The notes beneath the pieces are model-generated. The model did not search any database. It had not been told where the DNA came from and saw only the letters and a list, made by a program, of their open reading frames with translations. Shown here in pieces: positions 13,601 to 23,600 of a stretch of 64,000 nt of DNA. The stretch is from Zygnema cylindricum (Eukaryota > Streptophyta > Zygnematophyceae > Zygnematales > Zygnemataceae). A program made the position numbers and the translations under genes. How positions within the stretch are numbered: the stretch's first letter is position 1; each line of letters begins with the position of its first letter. The stretch lies in assembly GCA_037447655.1 (NCBI GenBank), contig JBBHKE010002352.1:53569-117568 (forward strand). The letters are read 5' to 3'.

Positions 13601-16600
13601 AGGACACTAGAAGCCTTTATTTGTATTGGCTCCAACGTATTTAAACTTGAAAACCAACCAAAACCGTTACAACTTAACATAAACTATCAGAAGTGGAAGC
13701 TTATCAGAACCGGAAGTCCAAGTTCATCAGTCGTACACTTGTCCAGAAAGAAACTGAAATAGATGTTGATTAAATGGGAAAGTCTATGACACATCTTTGT
13801 CAATACATTATGTCAAATGAAGTAACCAACTGGCCAATGGATGGTCATTTGATTCAGTAATTAGTGGCTTTAATTTAGTTCATCTCACGCAATATCCTAT
13901 TACCAATGTACATACTCCTTGTCTCTTGGATTCAAGACATTCTTCCACCTATCTACTTTTTCCAACAACGAAATCAATTCGCCTTTACATGATAGGTTTT
14001 CAACACATTTTACGCTAAAAGCCAGATCCAACAGTGCTACATAGAACCGTTCACTCAATTGCGACAGACATGTGTTAAACAATTCAACATGTGGAAAAAG
14101 TTTACAACATAACTCGCTCTAGAGCTATAGACAAAAAAAGCTTACAAGCATGGAAGGAATTTTTCCGGAACATTACACTCGGCATTTTCTCAGCCAGCTC
14201 TCCTCCCTCCTCCCTCCCTCCTCCCTTCTCTCCTCTCCTCTTTCCCTTCCATCCGATCCGATCCGATCCGACCTTAAAACACTACCCCAAAATCATGAAA
14301 GAGAATGATGTTGCTAAATTATATGTGATGCATTTTCCTTTCTTGGCTTGGAAAATAATACTCACCTTTAAAAAGCCTTGCCATCCACATGTGGATCTAT
14401 GACACATCCATGTTGCAGATGCCCTGAAAAACAGGGGGCAATAAAATAGAGATAGCCTTTTTTATTGCGTCAAACAGAAGATGTTCTGTTTCATTATCAG
14501 AATCAGAACAAGGATGTACTTTCCTAAATACCATACAGATCATCTAGCGTTTCCCAAATATGTAAGAAGAGAGTTCAGTTGGAAAGGCACGAACCAGAGG
14601 CAAACTCGTTAAGCACATAAAAATAGACAACCCATGGGCAATGGCTTTCTTTTTCCTTTAAAGTGAGAAAAAATGGAAGGAGAGACCATATTAGATGTGG
14701 ATGTGTATAGCCAGAGGCTGAACAGAAATTCATGTTTTCACAATTGTCCAAAGAGCAACCTCCCCCAAAAAGGGACAAGAATCCTCCTTTGACCAATGAA
14801 AGTTAAAGTGATTCAACTTCTACATATTTTAGCAAGATTTTACAGGGAGGGCTCTACAAGACAAAAACGTATTCACCCTTAAAAGGTGGGAAAGGTTGAT
14901 AGATAGGCAAATAGGCTGACTAAGAGACCGGCATGCCTGTGACAATGATTGCTTTAATGGTAAAAATTCATATTTAGGAACACGATGCTTTAATTATGAA
15001 AACTCAGATTTAGGAACAAATGATTGTACCCTTGAGAAGAGAGGCATACCCATCATCGTTAACCTTTACCGCAAGTGACCTTTCCCGTGTCTTCCCTCCT
15101 GCACACTGAAGCAACAAATCTCCCACTAGTATCAACAATAAAAACAATAAGTATCAACAATAAGTTTTTTCCAGCCAAAACAATTTTCAATCATGAACTG
15201 CAACAACGAGGCATATTCTCACTTACATCTTTTGGTCATCGTTTTGGACATGTTTTGGTCATGTTACCCGATATTTAGTCAAATATCAGGTAACGTGACC
15301 AAAAGATGACCAAAACCTGACCAAAAAATTACAAGTGAGAATATGCCAACTGTCTTCACCTATCACATGGGAAAACACCGGAAGTAGTAGTTGTGATGCC
15401 TAGCCTACAGGGTACATGCAACAATTCTCCAACATGTAAACAAATTTAGTCCTTAAACAGAACGATACTCCACCATGTTTTAAGGTTGGCTTTTCTTCTC
15501 TCATGTAGGTGCCACCAAAGCTTGAAAAACTTAACCATCTCATAATTAACACCTCAAAATTCTTCTGTCCAAGAGGACTAACCGTTGTAACACGATCATC
15601 TCTAATCGTAATAGGCACATTATATTGCAAGGACCCAAGTCTTTATGATTCTTACTTTGAAGAGCCTCAAACACCATGCAGCCGTCTCTGATATCTTTGG
15701 TTCCATTAGAATGGGTGAGAACAAACAGACAAATGTGCGGCGGTTTAACACTCTCAAGCAGTACAATGAATATGAATTTTTGTCGTGGAAACCTAGTGCG
15801 GATGAAATTCAAATTTTCAGACTCTTGTCCCTAAATAATTACGCCGCTGCCTCGTACCTGTGGGCAAAGTAATCGATGCTGCCCAGCAATATAAGTGGGA
15901 AGGACCAACCCTTCATCTTGAAGCAAGTCACGTAGGGATCCTGTGCAAATGTCAACTGTTTCCACAACAAGATTGAAGAAAAAAGTTAAAGAGAGCCAAC
16001 TCAGTAAATTGTCTGGGCAAATAAAATAACAGAACCTTGTAATCAACCCTAGCCTTCTTAAGTATTTCTTTTTCCACAACGATATGTACCCTTCATTTAA
16101 TGGTTTTAAACCTCAATGCCCAGATTCCTCGCACTTTTATGACGGGTTGTTTTTAGCGTTAATAGACGTTGGAACTTTGCAGGCAAGGCTCCCTAAAGCT
16201 TGCTAAGTCAAATCATTAACCTTGACATAATTGAATAAACAAGTAGCACTGCTCAATGCTGGTAAAACTTTTTATATGCTGCGTAAAATGATTTGAACAA
16301 AATAAAAAGTCTGAATAGGCATTAATTGCTCATTGCAACTACATGCTGAATGACTTTCCGAATAGTTACTCTCAAACTTATGGCGTAAATTGATGCTCAA
16401 GTTCAAACGTGCCTTAAGCCACTTACCAACAAAACGGTCATTAAGCAAACACACGCATTCAAACCTCTCTTGCGAGCTTCATTTATCCTGACTCGCACGT
16501 TCTCAAGACAAGGGGACTTCAATGAATACGAACAATGTAGTATCCAAATGAAGGCAGATACCAAAAAAATCTTAAGCGTTTTCTAGCTTTAACTAGCTCA

Positions 16601-17042
16601 GGCATTCTCAGAGATGCAAAAGCAATGTACAGCTTTCCATCCGACAATTACCACCACATTTTGCTTATTAGTCTGTGATCAGCTTGACAAAATTCATGTG
16701 CCTCTATCATGGCTTTAACACATAACTCATATGTAACTTACCAACTGATGAACCCGCCCTTCCTCTGTTTCTCCGCTTAACAATATAGCCTAATCCTGTT
16801 GATGCTCCTCCCGGGACAGCACCAACCAGTCTTAGAGTAGCAAATTCCTGATGTGATTTTTTTTTTATTTCCAATTTTTGAGAATTTGCTGCTTTCCACT
16901 CTATGCTTCCAATTACATTAGACTCTGCAACATTTCCTTTTCGATTTCGATAACAGGAACATGACGGAGTTGATTTGCTCTGAGTACCCCACGAGAAAGA
17001 TAAAATGGAAAAACTGTTCCGCTGGTGCTGCACAGTTATCAT
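1649..17042 (-). CDS. TWINKLE: Organellar DNA primase-helicase TWINKLE (split gene, about 19 exons)
   Basis: Bifunctional T7 gp4-like primase/helicase expected to unwind and prime mitochondrial and/or plastid DNA. Exons, 5' to 3': 17042-16742, 15955-15858, 15105-15050, 14423-14366, 13531-13271, 12619-12521, 12104-12021, 11445-11380, 10338-10213, 9690-9643, an unresolved block about 9039-8844, then 7909-7727, 7083-6952, 6310-6249, 5617-5402, 3947-3851, 3307-3173, 2645-2578, 1724-1649. All resolved junctions keep phase: 399 residues before the gap and 322 after. A zinc-binding primase module has Cys131, Cys134, Cys159 and Cys164 (LLCPQC...WMCHRSTCGW). TOPRIM shows VEGEMDKLSVEEAGF; its DxD motif was not found. 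Helicase motifs: Walker A GVPNSGKS, GLVIDPYNELDHQ, HVWFVAHPKQ, GSAHFVNKCDNGIVIHR. The first ~60 residues are Ser/Asn-rich and may be a transit peptide. The donor after 3851 is GC (CAG|GCTAGT). Start chosen as the first ATG of the exon facing REP; the N terminus is least certain. Confidence 0.9.
2835..2965. repeat. Dispersed element, family A copy (palindrome eroded)
   Basis: AATTAGAGTTAGTGAATCAT, TAGCGTTAACACTATTAGAA, GCATTATGTTTTGGCTTG, CTTAACTGAATAGTGTTACA. In the TWINKLE intron between 3173 and 2645. Confidence 0.55.
3485..3845. repeat. Minisatellite (~44-bp unit) abutting TWINKLE exon 3947-3851
   Basis: About eight imperfect copies of a unit containing AAATGGTCTTCAAAGGAAAA and GGAGAGAGATAGTC. 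The array stops within ~10 bp of the GC donor at 3850-3849. It lies wholly in the intron. Confidence 0.85.
4640..4860 (+). repeat. Pyrimidine-rich CTCTCC tract
   Basis: Dense CTCTCCCTT/CTCCTC repeats inside the TWINKLE intron between exons 5617-5402 and 3947-3851. The Leu/Ser/Pro frames it opens are artefacts. Confidence 0.85.
5640..5900. repeat. Minisatellite with telomere-like motif (~21-22-bp unit)
   Basis: About twelve units of the form AAACCCTAAATTGGCCCTTC with ATGGCCATTC variants. Each carries the plant telomere-like core AACCCTAAA. It begins ~20 bp upstream (in transcript sense) of the acceptor of TWINKLE exon 5617-5402. Confidence 0.85.
8425..8560. repeat. Dispersed element, family B copy 1
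   Basis: Shares TTTGCCCTCTGA.CACAA, a T-run and CTTAACGCTAATTCTT, in order, with copies at 20945, 28655 and 43085. Intronic in TWINKLE. No coding capacity; looks like a MITE. Confidence 0.55.
8576..8747. mobile_element. Foldback element, ~172 bp
   Basis: Left arm from 8576 (CATCGCCCATCGTTATTA...GGGCAGT) pairs with right arm to 8747 (CTGCCCG...ATAACGATGGGCACTG) over about 40 bp. The arms enclose a ~90-bp loop. It sits within a TWINKLE intron beside family B copy 1; MITE-like, non-coding. Confidence 0.75.
8844..9039 (-). other. Unresolved TWINKLE exon(s) at the TOPRIM DxD motif
   Basis: After exon 9690-9643 (ending HLDK), an AG acceptor at 9041-9040 opens AKKIVLASRNEKAA and then a TGA at 8997-8995. 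Plant TWINKLE has IVIATDGDGPG at this place. Further on, LAKEFAIG (about 8954-8931) and GRCWRVRWPLKDEEHQCKDA (about 8911-8850, then NE up to 8844) are clear homologues in other phases, joining in phase to exon 7909-7727 through a GTCAGC donor. Joining the pieces would need very small introns (a GT...AG span of only 19 nt sits between LAKEFAI and GRCW), base-call errors, or real decay. I could not build a continuous frame. Confidence 0.5.
9440..9600. repeat. ACATC / GTGTC pentanucleotide microsatellite
   Basis: CACATCACATCACATC grades into GTCGTGTCGTGTCGTGC and back. Intronic, just past (transcript sense) the donor of TWINKLE exon 9690-9643. Confidence 0.85.
9826..9905. repeat. Half copy of the 40238 foldback family
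   Basis: Shares ACAAGTGTGCATGAAGAAAA and a following TAACACTAATA with the right arm of the foldback at 40238-40430, without the left arm. Confidence 0.55.
10856..11270 (+). repeat. Possible solo LTR or LTR fragment
   Basis: Begins TGTTAGAAGAGTAG, carries short direct repeats (GAATTCTG, TCTGTGCAGTCTG) and ends near a CA-rich segment before a short ATG frame at 11262. The look is LTR-like but I find no second copy and no target duplication in the window. Intronic in TWINKLE. Confidence 0.25.
12690..12865. repeat. Dispersed palindromic element, family A copy (reverse orientation)
   Basis: Contains GTGGCCCATGATGGGTCAC (near-palindrome) with AAACGTTAACATTAATAA and CACTAACTCTAACAG, the reverse complement of the arrangement at 22335 and 42425. 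The distal part is duplicated. Intronic in TWINKLE. Confidence 0.6.
14195..14270 (+). repeat. CTCC microsatellite and (GATCC)n
   Basis: CCTCCCTCCTCCC run followed by GATCCGATCCGATCCGA, inside a TWINKLE intron. Confidence 0.8.
15210..15347. mobile_element. Foldback element, 138 bp
   Basis: Near-perfect inverted repeat: GGCATATTCTCACTTACA...ACCCGATATTT against AAATATCAGGTAACGTGACC...AAGTGAGAATATGCC, leaving only a ~4-nt loop. Intronic in TWINKLE, 105 bp from exon 15105-15050. A related right arm occurs at 41560-41640. Confidence 0.85.
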
Positions 17043-17651
17043 GGCCTACGAGAAAATACTAGGGCAGGAAGAGATGAGTCGAAGGAAGAAGGAAGAGGGG
17101 GAAAGGCGGAGCGGAAAGATAGGCCGGAGAAGGGACAAAACTGAGACAAACAGAGAGAGAGAGAGGGAAATAAGAAACAATAAAAATGAAAAAAAAGCAA
17201 GAAAAAGAAAGGCCACAGAAATCGTTACACGAGAAGATGTCTCCGACAACTTTCAAGTTTGACCGCCCGAAAAAGATGCTTCGAAAATGGAAATCAAGGA
17301 GAGATCAAATTTTAAACTATTGTAGAAACAGAAGAGATATGATCATATGAAAATGATTGTGGAGGTTATGAAAATCTCCAATTTTGCATAGATGCTCTGT
17401 TCACCACCGTGCCACTTTTCTTAAAAAGTTTTCTTTACAGGCACCTGTAGCTAACCTTTTCTTATCCTCTTCTTAGACTTGCCTGTTTTCTACCTCTCTC
17501 TGCTTTATTTCTTCTCTCCCGGCCACGTCTCTCCCTTTTCTTTCTCCTCCAGCTCCTTCTTTTGATCAAGCTTTTGCACACACACATCAGAAAACACGCA
17601 TACTAAATCACAGAGAGAGAGGGCGAGGGAGAGAGAGAGAGAAAGAGAGTC
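17043..17651. promoter_or_regulatory. Divergent intergenic spacer, TWINKLE / REP
   Basis: A 609-bp spacer between the start codons of two divergently transcribed genes, so it must hold both 5' UTRs and both promoters, possibly shared. It contains purine runs (17060-17215), a pyrimidine-rich block at 17460-17560 and a GA-repeat at 17610-17648 just before the REP start codon. I see no convincing TATA box in a fixed position. Confidence 0.5.
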
Positions 17652-20600
17652 ATGGATGCCCCAATAGAGCCTGCCGAGGCTGACGTCATTATTCTTGGTA
17701 CTGGCCTTCCTGAAACTCTCCTTGCCGCCTCCCTCTCTCTCTCTGGGCTTAAAGTTATTCATTTGGATTCCGCCGAGTTTTATGGAGGCCTTTGGGCCAC
17801 TCTCCAGCTTCCTTTTCTTGGTGAAATGGCTGCCCAATTAGAAAAACCAGTACAAAATTTAGAATGTAAAGATCCCTCCTCTAATATGTCTGGGATATAT
17901 TCATTGCCAGAATTTGAAGGAAAGGGAGGTGAAGCAGGAGAGGAAGGGCAAACTGAAAAATACAGGCTGAATGGAGGAGAGAACGGAGAGGTAGAAAGGG
18001 GACGAGAAGAAGATAAAGGAGAAGGGAGGGGCTCGATAGAGGAAAGTTCCGCGAATGGCTCAACTGATCATTTAAAGTTGAATGATGTTGAACTGCTGCC
18101 TTTAAAATTGACAGATAACTTTTTCATTCAACAGGGATTCTCTCGAGTGTCAGTTTATGGATCTGTCAACAATGTACAAAATCCTTCATCTTATTGTTTT
18201 GACTTATCAGGTCCAAGATTAGCATTATGTGGAGAGCCTCTTATAGATGTAGTAATTCGGACTGGAGCTCATAACTACTTGGAGTTTAAACCTACAGATG
18301 GAGTTTACTTATTTCGTGAAGGGAAACCATTGGCTGTTCCATCTTCAAGAGCTGATATCTTTCAGGCATCTATGTCTTTATCTGAAAAGCGAGTTGTTTC
18401 GAGATTCTTTAAACGACTGACGGATTATATTGCAAAAAGAAACAATAGCGACATTTATAGTGACGCAGAGAAGGCCAGTTCTAGAAACTCAGTTGAAGGT
18501 GATTTGGGTCTTGAAGACTTGGATGGCTCCTTTGTGGATCTTTTACGGCGGCAACAGCTTCCGAAAAACATTCGAGAGTGAGTTTTGTTGGTTGCCATGA
18601 ATGTTTTTTTTTTTTTTCTTGCATTAGAAATACAATCAAGTGTGAAGTTTTGCTGGTTGCAGTGAATTTCATATCGTCAAAAGAAGATTTTCTGCTTTAG
18701 AAAGACATTCGAGAGTTAGTTTAGTTGGTTGCTGTCAATATTAGATTGTCAAAAGGAACTTTTTTGCATTAGAAAAACAATTGCAAGTGAGTTGTGTCGG
18801 TTGCTGTGAATTTTATATTCTCTTCTCTTGATTAGAAAGTAATTTGACAGCGAGTTTTGTCAGTTGCCGTCATATTAAATTGTCAAAAGAAAAGTTTCTG
18901 CATGAAAAACAATGGTGGGTGAGTCTTGTTGGTTGCCATTATTTTTCAATTGTCAAAAGAAAATTTTCTGCGTTAGAAAAACATTTGGGAATGAGTTTTG
19001 TCGGCTGCCGTGAATGTTATATTGTCAAAAATAATTATTTATGTATTATGGACATTCAATTGAACATTGACTGAAAGCTCAATGTTCTATAGTGTGCACC
19101 CTTAGATAAGGAACTTTATGGCATGGAAAAAAGATACCCATTTTTTTGGAAATGAAAGAAAAGAACCAAAAAAATGCCTCAAAGCAGTACCTTTTCTTTA
19201 TATATGACATTGCTACCAAATTCCATTGAAATCTTAATTCCATCTTTCTATGTCAACCTACTGTAGGGCAAATATGGTAATGAAAGAGAAAAAGAGGAAC
19301 AAATAAGCGAAATTTGTTGACTTAACAGTTTAGAAGAAGTTTAACAGTCTAGAAGGCCACATTGATGAATTGAAGTTCGAATTTTTATGATTTTTCACGT
19401 AGTATTTAACTTTTTTTGAAATTGTAGCAAAAATTCATAGGGTAATTGCTTTGAAGAAATTTTCCCGTTGTTGTGGGTGAATTGTACAGTTTAATGTAAA
19501 ACAACGCAAAAAAATGTACAAATTTGTCCGATCGAGGGAAAAACTTCGATAGTGGAATTGCTCTACAAATTCCATGAAAATTACTGGCTGCCTTTCTAAA
19601 ATTTGTCGAGGATAGGCCAATTTTGCTGTTTTCAAACAACATCTATGAGCCTGTGGAATTCAAAACACCATTGAATTCATACATCATAAATAAAAAAAAA
19701 GTGGACCTAAGACATTTGAGAACGACAAAAATTTTCATAGACATGGTCGTTGTAGCTTTTCATAAAAATTTAAATTCTCGAATTGGGTAAAGACAGATAA
19801 TATAATTAGTCTGAAAGAAGTTGAAATATGTTTTGAATAGGTGCAACACCAACCAAGCAATGAATTTTTCTGGAGACAGTTTTTTTCTCGTATGTGCGTT
19901 TTTCACATATTGGCCAACACGCCATATGCATTATCAACTCATACTCGTCATTCCGTTCCATAATACACAATCTCTTGCGAGATTTCAAAGCAATTTATCA
20001 CAATGGTTTACATAACCTGTTCTTTTGAAATGGCCCTCTGTTTCATGGCAAAATTTTGTTTCCCTGCGTGTACCTCATCTTGGAGTTTAATTTGATATTA
20101 AATGTCTGCTTAAATTTGTGTGGTTTTGACAAAAAACTAGCCGTATTCCCAGGTCCCATTTGTATTTGCAGCATCTTACCTCTTTATCAATCAATTTTGT
20201 TGTCTGTTTAATATGGACTTTGGATACCTCCAGTACCATCTTACTCGCAAGTTTTCATGTACTCGTGTTGTACTTATAGTGATGGGAAACATACTTTTTA
20301 TGTACTTGTGCTGTACCTGTTGTGCTGAAATACTCACTTTTCATGTACTCTTAATGTACTTGTAGTGATGGAAAACTTACTGTCCATGTACTTGTGTTGT
20401 ACTTAATAATGATGAAAAACTTTCTTTTCATGTACTCGTATTGTACTTATACTGACGGAAAGTTTATCTTTCGAGTAATCGTGTTGCGTTTATAGTGATG
20501 GAAAACTTACATCTCATGAACTTGTGTTGTACTTAATAGTGATGTAAAACTTTCTTTTCATGTACACGTGTTGTACTTATACTGACGGAAAACAAATAAT

Positions 20601-23600
20601 CGTATTGCAGTTGTAGTGATGGACAACTTACTTCTTCCTGCTTGTGTTGATAATGGAATATTTGTAGATATGTGCTTTATGCACTTGCGCTTATAACCGA
20701 GGATCAGGAAAAGGAAACTGAGGAAGGAGAGCCGTCTCATTTGGTGAGCACAAGGGAGGGACTGAAGAGTGTGACACTTTACCTCGAGTCAATTGGCAGG
20801 TTGGTAAAATACAAAAAAAAAAGGTGTTCGAGGTTTATGCCTAGTCATATAGTGCACTTGCTCTCGTATTGTTGACTAGCTCATTTCTGGTCTAAGAATG
20901 TTTTTATCAAGTTAGTATATGCTGTTGAAACACATTGAATTGCTTTTAGCGTTTATAACACTAATTCTGTCACGGTTATTTTTGCCCTCTGAACACAATA
21001 TAACGTTAATAATATTAGTTTTTTTTTTCTTAAGGCTAATTCTTTTGGCAGTTCACAATCGTCCACGTCATTTGGACTGAAAATAAAATTATCAACACTA
21101 AAACAGTCCTTATAATTAAAACTTATAATTTTTAACGCGAATAGGATTCACGGTGTACCATGTCGATGACATGCTTAATATTGTGCCCTAGATCTGCGTC
21201 TATTGTCTTGTTTGGAACCGCGTATTGCCCTATGGTTTTGCTAATCGAGGAATTATCTAGTCATCTATTATGGTTCTGATGAGAAGGGCTCATGTCAAAT
21301 GTATATTCTGGCTAACTTCTTCCCTGGTTACTTTAATCAAAATCAATGACCTGTTTCATCAAATCAATGGCACGTTTAATCAGATTGATCATATGTCAAA
21401 ACAAATGGATGGTATGTTTAATCAAATCAATGACATTCTTAATAATCGATGACATGTTTGATCAGAATTTAGTATTGCGCCCTAAATTTTGCGTCTGTCA
21501 TCTTGTTTGTAACCTCGTATCTCAATCGGACTCCTCATTTTTTACGAATTGGGAAATTCTGTAGTAACCTGTTATGGTTTGGAGGAGAAGGGCTCGTATA
21601 AAACTTTTTTCTGGCTAACTTCTGCCCTGATTGCGTTAAGTAATAATGCAATTAATCATTTTTTATTGTGTATAGGTTAAATAATAATAGTACTAACACC
21701 AATATAATTGCTTTTAACCTAATTTAATTTTGTGCAGATTCGGAGCAGCCAGTGCATTCCTTTACCCTATGTATGGACAGGGAGAAATGCCTCAAGCTTT
21801 TTGTCGGGTAGCTGCAGTTAGAGGAGCCATTTATGTAATTCCTCATTTTCCTAAGTCTTACCTTTTTTTCATTTTCTTGAGTACCTTTTGTAATTCTTTT
21901 CTAGGGTAAGACTCCTTAGCTTCTGCGGTTCCGTGTTTTTTCTCTGTCCTAAGTTTCACGTCCTTCTTTTATCCTTTAATTACATTTCTTTGGTTATTTC
22001 AACGGTTTATTCTTTTCTATATACATCCTCAATACATCAAATTTTCATACATGTTACTTTTTGTCCTTATCTTACCAGGCAGTTTCATGCGTCAGAGTTA
22101 CTTTTTGTCCGTATCTTACCAGGCAGTTTTATTCGTCACGGTGTATGATTCTTAACCTTTGTGTCTTCCAATGGCTATTTCTCATATAACTTTACCCGTT
22201 TTTGTCATACCCGTTTTATTCGAACTTTATACAGTCAATTCTATGAAGAGGTATTCTCACTTCATTCTTTGTTAGCTCGAAAAGTTATATCCAAAACATT
22301 TTTTTTCGTTTATGTTAGTTAATCCTGTATACAGCTCATTATTATTACAGTTAGCGAATTATTAGCATTAATACTATATTAGAAATAACTACTCAAAATT
22401 ACTTAATTATTATTGCGACGTGGCTCATTATGGGCCACTTAACTAAATAGTGTTATCAACACTCTGGGTTAAAATAAGCACTCACTTGAAAATAGGGTTT
22501 TTAACTCTAAAAACGATACAGTTTTTTCTCGACAATACTATTTGTGTCGCTATTAAGTAAAGGCTTTACTTTTGTATATACTAGCGAATATTAAAACCTG
22601 AAATCGGTTATTTTAACTGCCTTTCTCTATTCACATCTACCATTTGGGCTTAAGCCGCTTTTATTCACGCACACTTGCTGGAATTTCATTCAAAGATGAC
22701 AAGAGGGAGGGGGGAGGGGGAGGGGCGTACAGGTCTTTTATGTAAAACCCCTATGTTTCGTGAACAAGGTACAAGTTATTGGCTGGAAAATGTCAATCTA
22801 CATTATCTACATTATTATATTTTTCTGATGGAGACTCATTTTTTTTTTTACTTCTTTTTTTGCAGGTATTAAGGAGACCTGTCGACGCCATTCTCGTAGA
22901 CAAGGTACTTTTTCCTACTCCTCCGTCTCGCGTTAAAACCCTAAAATCGTCATCCGATGAGCCTACTTCTGTTGAATTCTTCTATTGATTTCTTTTTGTT
23001 TTGAGAGTTAAGGAACCTTTATGCAATCTTTCTCCTTTTTTTTTCTCCTTTTTTGGTAGCTGATAACTTAGGTTTTCTTTCCCATGTATAACTTCAGATA
23101 TGGTCTTAATTTATTCGCCGGTTTTTTTTTTTTTAATTTGTGATGTTTAATATGGTTTGAATGTCCAATTGTGGAGGACTTTTGACTCTCCTTTTTGGGG
23201 TAATATTTGGGTTTTAAGGGACAGTGAATATTGTGTCAAGGAACAGTTTATAGTGTTAAGGGACAGTTATTATTGTTTTATTCTTTAATTCAACCAACAA
23301 GTTAATAAACAAGCCCTGGACTTTCACTCGAAAGAGTTTCACCAAAGAGTTTTCCGAAAAACATCAAGCGTTTCTGACAAATCTGAAACTTTGATATCTT
23401 TTTCCTTGCAGCTCACAGGAGAATGCAGAGGTGTCCACACTAAATCTGGTCAAATGTTGTATTCCCCCAAGGTAGTTATAGGTCCCGGTTTTTGGCCTAT
23501 TGTAAAGGATCCCCTCCGAGAGGAAACTGGTTCGAAGACTTCTTCCCAATCTCAAAGTATCTCGGAGAAAAGTGATACTGTAGAAGAGGAGGATTCTAAA

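Noticed and set aside
13900-14082. Minus-strand 60-codon frame inside the TWINKLE gene
   Set aside because: Flanking exons 14423-14366 and 13531-13271 already join in phase, and there is no matching splice-site pair or TWINKLE homology, so it is intronic.
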